NCBI RefSeq assembly: GCF_030867385.1
Contig: NZ_JAPFBJ010000003.1
Coordinates: 124,001 to 188,000, forward strand
Source of the DNA: Sphingobium sp. DEHP117
GTDB taxonomy: Bacteria > Pseudomonadota > Alphaproteobacteria > Sphingomonadales > Sphingomonadaceae
DNA length: 64,000 nucleotides
Direction of reading: 5' to 3'
The position numbers were made by a program, and so were the translations under genes. Each line of letters opens with the position of its first letter. The first letter of the stretch is position 1. Under the pieces are notes generated by a model that searched no databases, had not been told where the DNA came from, and worked only from the letters and a program-made list of their open reading frames with translations. Below, in pieces: positions 7,688 to 15,251 of the stretch.

Positions 7688-8988
7688 CCGAAGATCTTCC
7701 TTACTCTTTCTATTCCCCGCACCAGCGCCGCGATGTCGCTCTCGTCGCTATAGATGCCAAAGCTCGCCCGCGCGGTGGCGGGCACTCCCAGATGGTCCAT
7801 CAGCGGCTGCGCGCAATGATGCCCGGCGCGGATGGCGACGCCTTCCTCATCCAATATGGTGCCGACATCGTGCGGATGCACCCCCTGCACCTCAAAGGAA
7901 ATAATGCCCGCGCTGTCCTCAGGGCCAAGCAAGCGCACGGAGTTGATCTGCGACAGCGCATCGCGTGCCTGGGCGACCAGCGCCGCCTCATGCGCGTGGA
8001 TCGCGGAAAGGCCGATGCCCTCCACATAGTCCACCGCCGCCGCGAGCGAGACCGCCTCGACGATCGCGGGCGTCCCCGCCTCAAACCGGGTCGGCGCGGG
8101 GGCATAAGTGGTCTTCGCGAAGGTCACGCGGTCGATCATCGAGCCGCCCCCCTGATAGGGCGGCATCGCATCGAGCAGCTCTTTCCTGCCCCACAGCACC
8201 CCAATGCCGGTCGGCCCATAGAGCTTATGCCCGGAAAACACATAGAAATCACAGCCCAACGCGCCGACATCGACGGCCAAACGCGGCACCGCCTGACAGC
8301 CGTCGATCAGCAGCAGCGCGCCGACCGAATGCGCAATCTCCGCCGCTTGGCCGACATCGAGCGTCGATCCCAGCACGTTGGACACATGCGCCAGCGCGAC
8401 CATTTTATGCGCAGGCGTGATCATCGCGGCCATGGCCTCAACGTCGATACGCCCATCCTCTGTGAGCGGCACGACATCGATCTGCGCCCCCGCCCGCTCC
8501 GCCGCCAGCTGCCACGGCACGATGTTGCTGTGATGCTCCAGCTGGCTCAGCAAGATGCGGTCGCCCGCCTGCAAGTTGGTCCCGCCCCAGCTCTGCGCAA
8601 CGAGGTTTATCCCCTCGGTCGCGCCGCGCACGAACACGATCTCCTCCGCGCCCGCCGCGCCGATAAACCCCGCCACCCGCCGCCGTGCAGCCTCGAACGC
8701 CAGGGTCATGTTGGCCGAGCGCGCATAGACGCCGCGATGCACCGTGGCATAATCCTCGCCCATCGCCCGCGCCATCGCGTCAATCACCGCGCGCGGCTTC
8801 TGCGCGGTCGCGGCGGTGTCGAGATAATGCCAAGGCTGCCCATCGGCGGTCAGCAGGCCGGGAAAATCTCCCCTGATAAAGCCCCTCCCCTTTAGGGGAG
8901 GGGTTGGGGTGGGGGCGTCCGGCACAACCTCATCCCCACCCCCGGCCCCTCCCCTGAAGGGGAGGGGAGATTTTGTCGCCCCACTCAT
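7684..8988 (-). CDS. sufS: SufS cysteine desulfurase with repeat-encoded N-terminal insert
   Basis: A PLP-dependent class II cysteine desulfurase that mobilises sulfur from cysteine for cluster assembly. The PLP lysine is in FYVFSGHKLYGPTG, the substrate-binding region LEHHSNIVPWQ is present, and the active-site cysteine is in IRAGHHCAQPL near the C terminus. Core length fits SufS (about 405). Residues 7-36 are unusual: 30 codons made of a GC-rich inverted-repeat element (8881-8970) giving SPLPFRGGAGGG and PPLKGRG. They lie ahead of the conserved start of the fold (RGDFPGLL), so function is probably kept. The ATG overlaps the sufD stop. Confidence 0.93.
   Translation of the reverse strand: MSGATKSPLPFRGGAGGGDEVVPDAPTPTPPLKGRGFIRGDFPGLLTADGQPWHYLDTAATAQKPRAVIDAMARAMGEDYATVHRGVYARSANMTLAFEAARRRVAGFIGAAGAEEIVFVRGATEGINLVAQSWGGTNLQAGDRILLSQLEHHSNIVPWQLAAERAGAQIDVVPLTEDGRIDVEAMAAMITPAHKMVALAHVSNVLGSTLDVGQAAEIAHSVGALLLIDGCQAVPRLAVDVGALGCDFYVFSGHKLYGPTGIGVLWGRKELLDAMPPYQGGGSMIDRVTFAKTTYAPAPTRFEAGTPAIVEAVSLAAAVDYVEGIGLSAIHAHEAALVAQARDALSQINSVRLLGPEDSAGIISFEVQGVHPHDVGTILDEEGVAIRAGHHCAQPLMDHLGVPATARASFGIYSDESDIAALVRGIERVRKIFG
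8878..8976. repeat. paired GC-rich palindromic element, in frame in sufS
   Basis: Two inverted arms, about 8880-8918 and 8933-8976, each contain CCCCTCCCCT-NN-AGGGGAGGGG followed by a G-rich GGGGTGGGG tail. The arms are inverted with respect to each other around a spacer of about 15 bases. The encoded insert is 30 codons, so the frame is intact. The same architecture occurs in sufC (10620-10731), and single arms flank the DUF559 gene. Confidence 0.85.
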
Positions 8989-9755
8989 GCCAACCCCTCC
9001 AGCTTGGCCAAAGTCTCTAATTTGGAAAGCGCCGCCGCCTCGAACCGCTCGCGCTCCGCCTCGTCCGCGATCCCGTCAAACACGCCCGCAACGAACGCGC
9101 GTAGGAGCAGCGTCTGCGCAGTCTGCGGGTCCAGCCCGCGCGCCGCCATGTAAAACAGCGCCTGTTTGTCCAGCTCGCCGATCGCGCAGCCATGCGCGCA
9201 TTTCACATCGTCGGCGAAAATCTCCAGCTCCGGCTTGGCGTTGGCGCTTGCTTGCCGCGAGAGCAGCATCGCCTTGACAGACTGGCTGGCGTCCGTGCCC
9301 TGCGCATGTTTGGCGACGCCGATCTTGCCCAGATAATTGCCCGTCGCCCGCCCGCCCAGCACCGTGCGCACCACCTGCTCGCTGGTGGCATCCGGCTCGG
9401 CATGGGTGACGGTAGTGACGACTTCCAGCGTCTGCTCGCCCCCGCCGATCACGGCCGCATGCAGCCCGAAATGCGCACCGCGTTCCAGCCGCACGTCGAA
9501 CGTCACCCGGCCCAGCCGCCCGCCGCTGTTGAGCAGGTGGAAATCGAGCCGCGCGCCCTCTGCCAGCGTGATGACATAGTCCCGCACCACCACCGCATCG
9601 TCCGCCGCATCCTGCAACAGAGCGCGCGCGCCCTGCTCGCCCGGCCCCAGCACGATCCGCTCCGGCGCGGGCACCGGCCACACGGATGCCGCCGCCTCGA
9701 TGTTGCTATAGCGCCAGTCCTCGGCCCGGCGCGTCGGAAGAGCGAGCGCGCTCAT
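8985..9755 (-). CDS. sufD: SufD, FeS cluster scaffold component
   Basis: A 256-residue SufD, a beta-helix protein that forms the SufBC2D scaffold ATPase complex. The N-terminal RRAEDWRYSNIEA and the C-terminal CAHGCAIGELDKQALFYM region (with the conserved His/Cys cluster) are typical. It is shorter than enterobacterial SufD (about 420) but near the short form seen in sphingomonads. The start at 9755 is the ATG overlapping the stop of the 104-residue gene (ATGA). An upstream extension in the same frame is a shadow. Its stop overlaps the sufS ATG. Confidence 0.9.
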   Translation of the reverse strand: MSALALPTRRAEDWRYSNIEAAASVWPVPAPERIVLGPGEQGARALLQDAADDAVVVRDYVITLAEGARLDFHLLNSGGRLGRVTFDVRLERGAHFGLHAAVIGGGEQTLEVVTTVTHAEPDATSEQVVRTVLGGRATGNYLGKIGVAKHAQGTDASQSVKAMLLSRQASANAKPELEIFADDVKCAHGCAIGELDKQALFYMAARGLDPQTAQTLLLRAFVAGVFDGIADEAERERFEAAALSKLETLAKLEGLA

Positions 9756-10066
9756 CGCGAATATTCCCGCAGACGGCGCATCGCGAGCAGCATTTCGGGC
9801 TTGCGCGGAGCGACGCAGGCGTTGACCGCCCCTACGCCCTTGGCCCCCCGCGCCACACAGCGCAGCGCCTCGTCGCACAGCATCTCGTCCAGCCGGTCCT
9901 CATCCGTCGTCGGGCGGGCGGCGCACACCGCCTTGCCGTGCGCATCGCGGCTGATCACAGCGCGCGCACGCTCCAGCCGCTGGCGCAGCAAAGTCGCCGT
10001 GCTCTCGTCCAGCACCGGCGGCGTGGCCAAAGTCGTGGCCGAAGCCAGGGCGAGCAACAAGATCAC
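9752..10066 (-). CDS. small secreted hypothetical protein between sufC and sufD
   Basis: A 104-residue protein with a short hydrophobic leader (MILLLALASATTLA) followed by a charged helical body with four cysteines (AVCAA, MLCDEALRC, NACVAP). This suggests a periplasmic, perhaps disulfide-bonded, product. It starts with GTG overlapping the sufC stop and ends overlapping the sufD ATG, so it is translationally embedded in the suf operon. I recognise no family. Conservation of this gene at the same position in other sphingomonads would test a link to the SUF pathway. Confidence 0.65.
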   Translation of the reverse strand: MILLLALASATTLATPPVLDESTATLLRQRLERARAVISRDAHGKAVCAARPTTDEDRLDEMLCDEALRCVARGAKGVGAVNACVAPRKPEMLLAMRRLREYSR

Positions 10067-10917
10067 GCGGCCACCACCTCTGCATAGCCTTCGCGCTCCA
10101 GCTCCAGCGCCAGCTCCGGCCCGCCGGTCTTGATGATCCGCCCCTTGGAGAGCACATGCACGAAATCGGGCTTCACATAATCGAGCAGCCGCTGATAGTG
10201 GGTGATGAGCAGCACCGCCTTGTCGGGCTTGCGCATGATCGCGTTGATCCCGGCGCCGACCACGCGCAGCGCGTCGATATCCAGCCCGCTGTCTGTCTCG
10301 TCGAGGATCGCCAGCTTGGGGTCGAGTATGCCCATCTGCACCATCTCGGCGCGCTTCTTCTCGCCACCCGAAAAGCCGACATTCACAGGCCGCTTCAGCA
10401 TCTCCATATCAAGGCCGAGCAGCGCCGCCTTCTCCTTGGCAAGCTTGATGAACTCCGCCCCCGAAAGCGGCTCCTCCCCGCGCACGCGGCGCTGGGAGTT
10501 AAGGCTCTCGCGCAGGAACTGCAGGTTCGACACGCCGGGTATCTCGACCGGATACTGAAAGCCAAGGAACAACCCCGCCGCCGCGCGCTCATGCGGCGCG
10601 AGGGAGAGCAGGTCGATTAAATCCCCCTCCCCTTCAGGGGAGGGGTTAGGGGTGGGGGAGGCAGTTTCATGCAACGCCGGGTCCAACGGAGCAGCCCCAC
10701 CCCCAGCCCCTCCCCTGAAGGGGAGGGGAGCAAAGCGCACTTCACCCCCCGTCACCTCATAGCCCGGCCGCCCACCAAGCGTATAAGCCAGCGTCGATTT
10801 CCCCGCGCCATTCGGCCCCATGATCGCATGAACCTCCCCCGCGTTGATGCTGAGCGAGAGGCCCTTGAGGATCGGCTTGTCCCCGACGGTGTTCGAGAGG
10901 TTATTGATTTGGAGCAT
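10063..10917 (-). CDS. sufC: SufC ATPase with an in-frame repeat-encoded insertion
   Basis: An ABC-type ATPase of the SufBCD scaffold. The Walker A is GPNGAGKST (residues 34-42), the Q-loop region FQYPVEIPG, the signature FSGGEKKR, the Walker B LAILDETDSGLD and the switch histidine in LLITHYQR. Total length is 284 residues against about 245-250 usually. The excess is residues 63-99, encoded by a 111-base paired palindrome (10621-10731). It replaces the short link between GGEVRF and DLLSLAPHER, an exposed loop, so activity is probably retained. The ATG at 10917 is chosen because the family begins MLQINNL. An upstream extension is not conserved-looking. Confidence 0.93.
   Translation of the reverse strand: MLQINNLSNTVGDKPILKGLSLSINAGEVHAIMGPNGAGKSTLAYTLGGRPGYEVTGGEVRFAPLPFRGGAGGGAAPLDPALHETASPTPNPSPEGEGDLIDLLSLAPHERAAAGLFLGFQYPVEIPGVSNLQFLRESLNSQRRVRGEEPLSGAEFIKLAKEKAALLGLDMEMLKRPVNVGFSGGEKKRAEMVQMGILDPKLAILDETDSGLDIDALRVVGAGINAIMRKPDKAVLLITHYQRLLDYVKPDFVHVLSKGRIIKTGGPELALELEREGYAEVVAA
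10618..10733. repeat. paired GC-rich palindromic element, in frame in sufC
   Basis: The left arm (about 10622-10657) and right arm (about 10694-10731) are inverted copies built on CCCCTCCCCTTCAGGGGAGG plus a GGGGTGGGG tail, separated by roughly 36 bases. The element is read as 37 codons without a stop (PLPFRGGAGGG to NPSPEGEG). The structure matches the sufS element. This is like palindromic elements that insert into ORFs in Rickettsia and Wolbachia, although the sequence is unrelated as far as I can judge. Confidence 0.85.
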
Positions 10918-11272
10918 TGTCACGCTTTCCCCACTTTTCCTCAAACTGCCGCCGCATTTCACGAACCTTCCGCGTGCTTTCAGGGAACGTCGCTTCGCGA
11001 TCCGTATCTATCTTGTCCAGCACGACTATTTTTTCCGACCCCGGGCCTAGGTCGCCTACGAGCATTGTTCTCGTCTGCGAATAGGCAGCTTTAGCTATTC
11101 CAAAAATTGCTTCGGGTGGAACCTCGGTTTCAGATGCTCTTTGTGCTGCCCGAGCCAGGCACTGATCGTAGATTATGGCCACCTGCATTGTCGTTAGCTG
11201 AGATGGGTCTTGGGCGCGTGCTACGCTAAGAGTCGAAACAGCCAGAATTATGCCGAAGATATTTTTTATCAC
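10901..11272 (-). CDS. small secreted hypothetical protein upstream of sufC
   Basis: A protein of about 123 residues with a signal peptide (IFGIILAVSTLSVARA, cleavage expected after ARA) and a mainly helical mature part. Two cysteines and a charged C terminus (EMRRQFEEKWGKR) are visible. The GTG at 11272 follows a GGGGAGGG ribosome site and is preferred to a TTG at 11287. Its 3' end overlaps the sufC start by 17 bases. Base use is less GC-rich than in the suf genes and it sits next to several repeats, so it may be a later arrival in the operon. No family recognised. Confidence 0.6.
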   Translation of the reverse strand: MIKNIFGIILAVSTLSVARAQDPSQLTTMQVAIIYDQCLARAAQRASETEVPPEAIFGIAKAAYSQTRTMLVGDLGPGSEKIVVLDKIDTDREATFPESTRKVREMRRQFEEKWGKRDNAPNQ

Positions 11273-11285
11273 CCCACCCTCCCCC

Positions 11286-11357
11286 AAAGAATCTCCGCGT
11301 CTCCGCGCCTCCGCGCGAACAAAATCTTTCTCGCGCAGAGACGCAGAGCCGCAGAGG
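11286..11357. repeat. imperfect palindrome of the CTCCGCGTCTCCGCG family
   Basis: The left half (TCTCCGCGTCTCCGCGCCTC) is mirrored by CGCGCAGAGACGCAGAGC on the right, around GAACAAAATCTTTCT. The result is an imperfect hairpin of about 65 bases. A second member occurs at 13505-13577, upstream of sufB. Neither encodes a protein. This is a dispersed intergenic palindromic repeat. Confidence 0.75.
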
Positions 11358-11370
11358 AAAAAGAGAAACC

Positions 11371-11460
11371 GTCATGCTGAACTTGTTTCAGCATCCATCC
11401 CGCCTTCGGGAGCGAAGGATAATGAGGCGCGATGGACCCTGAAACGAGTTCAGGGTGACG
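11371..11460. repeat. double-hairpin dispersed repeat (ATGCTGAA...TTCAGCAT type)
   Basis: Two stems lie 60 bases apart: GTCATGCTGAACTTGTTTCAGCAT (11371-11394 region) and GACCCTGAAACGAGTTCAGGGTGAC (about 11434-11459). Each has a loop of about 5 bases. This paired arrangement is a very common intergenic repeat type in sphingomonad genomes, as far as I recall. It lies in the spacer between the DUF559 gene and the small secreted-protein gene. Confidence 0.75.
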
Positions 11461-11480
11461 ATGAGGGACGTGCGATCTCA

Positions 11481-12002
11481 TCACCCCACGCTCCCCTCAA
11501 GCGAAATCCCCAGCAGCTTCTGCGCCTCCACCATCTCTAGCCCCTCCCCTTCAGGGGAGGGGTTGGGGTGGGGGCCATCACCTTGGCGCAACGCAGCGGC
11601 AATCATCCGCAAAACGCCCTCCATATTCGTCATGACATCATGGTTCGAAACCCTCACAACACGCAGGCCTATCGCGCCCAGACGGTCATCCCGCAACTGG
11701 TCCTTGTTCGCGTCATGCGTGTCGCCATCCACCTCGACGACGAGGCGTGCCGCCGGGCAGTAAAAATCCGCTATGCTCGCGCCGATCACCGCCTGACGGC
11801 GGAATTTGAACCCGTCCAGTTGCGAAGCCGACAGATGCCGCCACAGCCGCCTCTCCGGCTCGGTCGGATTACGGCGCATCTCGGCGGCGCGCCGATGCAA
11901 TTCTTCGAGGCGCCCTGCCGACAGCCCCCACCCCCGGCCCCTCCCCATCTGGGGAGGGGTGTTGAGGCGCTTCGCTTGGTCCGAAGGTGTTAGGCCTGTC
12001 AC
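11481..12002 (-). CDS. DUF559 (PD-(D/E)XK-like) endonuclease-domain protein
   Basis: A 173-residue protein. Residues about 30-140 form the DUF559 domain, with the [15 protein letters not shown] helix, the [17 protein letters not shown] segment and [10 protein letters not shown], the acidic catalytic-type strand of Vsr/restriction-like folds. Both ends are repeat-derived: [13 protein letters not shown] near the N terminus and [12 protein letters not shown] near the C terminus come from inverted palindrome arms. The last 16 residues ([16 protein letters not shown]) equal the SufB C terminus. The GTG start overlaps the sufB stop, so it is coupled to an essential gene. The nuclease activity and any mobility are inferred. 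Confidence 0.8.
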   Translation of the reverse strand: MTGLTPSDQAKRLNTPPQMGRGRGWGLSAGRLEELHRRAAEMRRNPTEPERRLWRHLSASQLDGFKFRRQAVIGASIADFYCPAARLVVEVDGDTHDANKDQLRDDRLGAIGLRVVRVSNHDVMTNMEGVLRMIAAALRQGDGPHPNPSPEGEGLEMVEAQKLLGISLEGSVG

Positions 12003-12051
12003 CCCACACTCCCCTCAAGACTGATCCCCAGCAGCTTCTGCGCCTCCACCG
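11481..12051. mobile_element. candidate nuclease-associated element at the sufB 3' end
   Basis: The DUF559 gene is bounded by two inverted arms of the GC-rich palindrome (about 11538-11575 and 11927-11962). Outside these are two direct copies of the last ~52 bases of sufB (11481-11532 and 11999-12050). The two copies differ at about five bases, all synonymous, so both encode the same 16 residues plus stop. This resembles insertion into the 3' end of a gene with restoration of that end. There is no integrase gene. The unit would be a nuclease-carrying relative of the short elements in sufS and sufC. Confidence 0.5.
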
Positions 12052-13477
12052 CGAATTCCATCGGCAGTTGTTGCAGCACTTCCTTCGCAAAGCCGTTGAC
12101 GATCAGCGCCACCGCTTCCTCCTGCCCCAGCCCGCGCTGCATGGCGTAGAACAGCTGGTCGTCGGAAATCTTGGATGTGGTCGCCTCATGCTCGATCGTC
12201 GCCGTCGGGTTCTTCACCTCGATGTAGGGCACGGTATGCGCGCCGCATTCGCTCCCCAGCAGCAAGCTGTCACACTGCGTAAAATTGCGCACGCCATCCG
12301 CCGACGCCCCCACGCGCACCAAGCCGCGATAGGTGCCGCTCGATTTGCCCGCGCTGATCCCCTTGCTCACGATGGTGGAGCGGCTGCCCTTGCCGTTGTG
12401 GATCATCTTGGTGCCGGTGTCAGCCTGCTGATAATTGTTCGTCACCGCGACCGAGTAGAACTCGCCAACGCTGTTCTCACCATTCAGCACGCAGCTCGGA
12501 TATTTCCAGGTGATGGCAGACCCCGTCTCCACCTGCGTCCAGCTCACCTTGCTGTTCCGCCCCTGGCACAGCGCGCGTTTGGTCACGAAATTATAGATGC
12601 CGCCCTTGCCTTCCGCGTCGCCCGGAAACCAGTTCTGCACCGTGCTATATTTGATCTCGGCATCATCGAGCGCCACCAGCTCGACCACAGCGGCGTGGAG
12701 CTGGTTCTCGTCGCGCTGCGGCGCGGTGCACCCTTCGAGGTAGCTCACATAGCTGCCCTTGTCGGCAACGATCAGCGTGCGCTCGAACTGGCCGGTATTC
12801 TCGGCATTGATGCGGAAATAGGTGGAAAGCTCCATCGGGCAGCGCACGCCCTCGGGGATGTAGACGAACGTGCCGTCGCTGAAGACCGCGCAATTCAATG
12901 TGGCGAAGTAATTGTCGTGCATCGGCACGACCCTGCCCAGCCACTTCTTCACCAGCTCCGGATATTCGCGGATCGCTTCGGAGATCGAGCGGAAGATGAC
13001 CCCCGCCTCCTCCAGCTCCTTGCGGAAGGTGGTGGCGACGGACACGCTGTCGAAAACCGCGTCGACGGCAACCTTGCGCGCGCCCTCCACGCCCGCGAGC
13101 ACCTTCTGCTCCTCCAGCGGAATGCCGAGCTTCTCGTAAACGCGCAGGATTTCCGGGTCGACCTCGTCCAGGCTGCCGAGCTTCGGTTTCGCCTTGGGCG
13201 CGGCCCAGTAGTAAGCTTGGCTGTAGTCGATGGGCGGCACCTTCAGCTTCGCCCAGTCCGGCGGCGTCATCGTCAGCCAGTGGCGATAGGCCTTGAGGCG
13301 CCATTCCAGCATCCATTCCGGCTCGTTCTTCTTCGCCGAAATGAAGCGGACGGTATCTTCGGACAAGCCCTTGGGGCCATATTCCTGCTCGATGTCCGCC
13401 ACCCAGCCATGCTCATACTCCGCAACGCGCGCGGCGGCAGCATGGGCGGCGGCATCCTTTACGGGCGCGCTGTTCAC
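11999..13477 (-). CDS. sufB: SufB, FeS cluster scaffold
   Basis: A 492-residue SufB, the core scaffold on which clusters are built in the SufBC2D complex. Typical segments are present: [15 protein letters not shown] near the N terminus, [36 protein letters not shown], and C-terminal [29 protein letters not shown] (quoted in part). The length is normal. It is the first structural gene of the operon, about 130 bases downstream of the Rrf2 regulator with a palindromic repeat between. Its stop overlaps the GTG of the DUF559 gene, and its last 16 codons are duplicated at the far side of that gene. Confidence 0.95.
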   Translation of the reverse strand: MNSAPVKDAAAHAAAARVAEYEHGWVADIEQEYGPKGLSEDTVRFISAKKNEPEWMLEWRLKAYRHWLTMTPPDWAKLKVPPIDYSQAYYWAAPKAKPKLGSLDEVDPEILRVYEKLGIPLEEQKVLAGVEGARKVAVDAVFDSVSVATTFRKELEEAGVIFRSISEAIREYPELVKKWLGRVVPMHDNYFATLNCAVFSDGTFVYIPEGVRCPMELSTYFRINAENTGQFERTLIVADKGSYVSYLEGCTAPQRDENQLHAAVVELVALDDAEIKYSTVQNWFPGDAEGKGGIYNFVTKRALCQGRNSKVSWTQVETGSAITWKYPSCVLNGENSVGEFYSVAVTNNYQQADTGTKMIHNGKGSRSTIVSKGISAGKSSGTYRGLVRVGASADGVRNFTQCDSLLLGSECGAHTVPYIEVKNPTATIEHEATTSKISDDQLFYAMQRGLGQEEAVALIVNGFAKEVLQQLPMEFAVEAQKLLGISLEGSVG

Positions 13478-13504
13478 CGCACCACCCCCGCCGCGAGGCG
13501 GCTC

Positions 13505-13577
13505 TCAAAACTCTCTGCGCTCTTTGCGGCCTCTGCGCGAACAAAAATTTTGCGCGCCGAGGCGCAGAGGACGCCGA
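13505..13577. repeat. second copy of the CTCCGCG-type palindrome, upstream of sufB
   Basis: CTCTGCGCTC...GGCCTCTGCGCGAACAAAA is followed by TTTTGCGCGCCGAGGCGCAG, forming an imperfect hairpin centred near 13545. It shares the GCGCGAACAAAA centre with the copy at 11286-11357. It lies in the rrf2-sufB spacer, where a hairpin could affect read-through. Confidence 0.7.
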
Positions 13578-13607
13578 GCGAAAAAGGATAATGCGCTTCG
13601 CGCGGGT

Positions 13608-14054
13608 TCATATCCGCGCTCCCGCTGAAATGCTGGCAAGGCTGACATCACCGAGCGCGCCGCGAATCGCGCTGTTCACCGCGTTCCAGTGCGGCTTCAC
13701 GCTGCAATCGGGCGCGATCGTGCAGCTGCATGTGGTGTGCGTGGTGCAGTTGGTCATCGCGATCGGCCCCTCGATCGCCTCGATGATGTCCGCAAGGCTG
13801 ATCGCCGCGGAGGGACGCGCGAGCTTGATGCCGCCGCCCGCGCCGCGCACCGATTTCAGCAGCCCCGCGCGGGTAAGCAGGCTGACGAGCTTTTGCGCGG
13901 TGGGCAGCGGGATGCCGGTCTCGGCAGCAAGCTCTGTCGCGCTGGTGCGCGCGCGCTTTCGACCCTCGGCATCGACAAGCGACGCCGAGCCACAATGCCG
14001 CGCAGCCGCACCCATCATCACCACCGCATAGTCCGCCAGGCTCGAAAGCCGCAT
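13608..14054 (-). CDS. Rrf2 family regulator of the SUF operon
   Basis: A 148-residue Rrf2/IscR-family winged-helix regulator. The N-terminal MRLSSLADYAVVMM and the recognition region TGIPLPTAQKLVSLLTRAGLLKSVRGAGGG are characteristic. Three cysteines in TNCTTHTTCSCTIAPDC would bind an Fe-S cluster. Members heading suf operons repress them according to cluster supply. The ATG at 14054 fits the family start; a 10-residue upstream extension is unlikely. It is the first gene of the minus-strand suf operon. Confidence 0.9.
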   Translation of the reverse strand: MRLSSLADYAVVMMGAAARHCGSASLVDAEGRKRARTSATELAAETGIPLPTAQKLVSLLTRAGLLKSVRGAGGGIKLARPSAAISLADIIEAIEGPIAMTNCTTHTTCSCTIAPDCSVKPHWNAVNSAIRGALGDVSLASISAGARI

Positions 14055-14201
14055 AATCCCAAATCCCGACCTATTTGGGCGCATGTCAGAGAGACGTGCG
14101 CTAATTCGGAGCGAATCACTCCGATTAAACGCATGTGGGCGCGGTGATCCTACAAATCAAGCCTCCGCAGCGCCTTTCCACGTGGAAAAAGCCCTAGAAA
14201 G

Positions 14202-15080
14202 TCAGCTGATCCGGTTGATCTTCGACAGCCCGGTCAGCGCCCGCCGCTGCACCGTCAACCGCGCCACCGCCGTCGGGTCATGCAGCAGCTGATGCGGGGT
14301 GTGACCTAGGAACTGCTTGATCTCGCGGATGAAGTGCGACTGGTCATAGAAATTCCCCTCGTCGCACAGCTCCGTCCAGTTCTTCTTGTCGATCACGATC
14401 TGCGACGCGCACCTCAGCGCCCGATATTTGCGGGCGAGCAGCTTGGGCGGCGCGCCATAGAGCTTGTTGGTATAGCGCGCGAGCTGCCGCGCCGAGAGGC
14501 CGGTGGCCGCGACGATATCCTCGATCTGGGGCGAATCCGACTCGCTCAGCCACTCGTCAATCGCAGACACCAGCCGGATCATCTGATCATCAACCGGTTT
14601 CAGTTCGCTCTCGAGAAACGTCCATAGCCCCGCAACAGCTTCGTCGGCGTCCGCCTCGGCACGCAACCGTTCCAGCTCAGTGTGAAACCTCTCACCCATG
14701 CGCTTTCCGACATCGAACAGCGTGTCGACCGCCTCACTCGCGTCCGGCCCACACATTGCCAGCCAGCCCAGCGGCAATACAGACACGCCATAGACTATGG
14801 CCGGGCTTTGCAGCAGGAATCTCGTCGCGCCCATCGTGGGGCCGACCATGCAAACCTCCGGCGTCGGCTGCACCTCGCCATTACAAAACTCGTAATTGCC
14901 GTGGCCGGAAACCATGAACCGAAGTTGCGGCATATCCGCTCTCGTCATGTCCTTATAGCGGGACGTGTTCGTGGTGAATCGATATATGGAACCGAAAAAA
15001 TAGCGCAGCTTTTCGGAGGGCTCCCAATAGTTCAGCTCAACCTGCGCGCCCTCGTCCTTACCCGAAAATGCATGATCCAT
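14202..15080 (-). CDS. AraC family transcriptional regulator
   Basis: A 292-residue regulator. The C-terminal third carries two helix-turn-helix motifs: IEDIVAATGLSARQLARYTNKLYG and NFYDQSHFIREIKQFLGHTPHQL, the latter a textbook AraC signature. The N-terminal part resembles an effector or DUF6597-type domain, but I cannot name the ligand. I take the ATG at 15080 over an in-frame TTG at 15140, which lacks a clear ribosome site. The gene is monocistronic. Its 3' side adjoins the rrf2 promoter region with a 14-base palindrome (14175-14188). Confidence 0.85.
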   Translation of the reverse strand: MDHAFSGKDEGAQVELNYWEPSEKLRYFFGSIYRFTTNTSRYKDMTRADMPQLRFMVSGHGNYEFCNGEVQPTPEVCMVGPTMGATRFLLQSPAIVYGVSVLPLGWLAMCGPDASEAVDTLFDVGKRMGERFHTELERLRAEADADEAVAGLWTFLESELKPVDDQMIRLVSAIDEWLSESDSPQIEDIVAATGLSARQLARYTNKLYGAPPKLLARKYRALRCASQIVIDKKNWTELCDEGNFYDQSHFIREIKQFLGHTPHQLLHDPTAVARLTVQRRALTGLSKINRIS

Positions 15081-15217
15081 GACGACGTGCTGCCCTTGCC
15101 GTGCGTTCTGTTGAGGGGGCCGAACCGGAACCTTAACCAAGTCCGAGCAGATCGTCTTTACAGATCGATAATTGCTCCGGCAACAATATTGCTGTCAACT
15201 AAGAACGACGACGCTGG

Positions 15218-15251
15218 AAAAAAAGGCCCGGCAGCACATTGCTACCGGGCC
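15218..15251 (-). terminator. Rho-independent terminator
   Basis: Read leftward, GGCCCGGTAGCA...TGCTGCCGGGCC forms an 11-base-pair stem with one mismatch and a 3-base loop, followed directly by seven T residues. No annotated minus-strand gene ends here. It therefore terminates a transcript starting in 15252-15365. Confidence 0.85.

Noticed and set aside
11987..13591. Plus-strand frame of 534 codons opposite sufB
   Set aside because: Composition is typical of a shadow, and SufB on the minus strand is certain.
14175..14188. Perfect 14-base palindrome TTTCCACGTGGAAA near the AraC gene stop
   Set aside because: It could be an operator of the suf regulator, but it is short, single and lies beyond the likely -10 region. 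I see no second site to support it.
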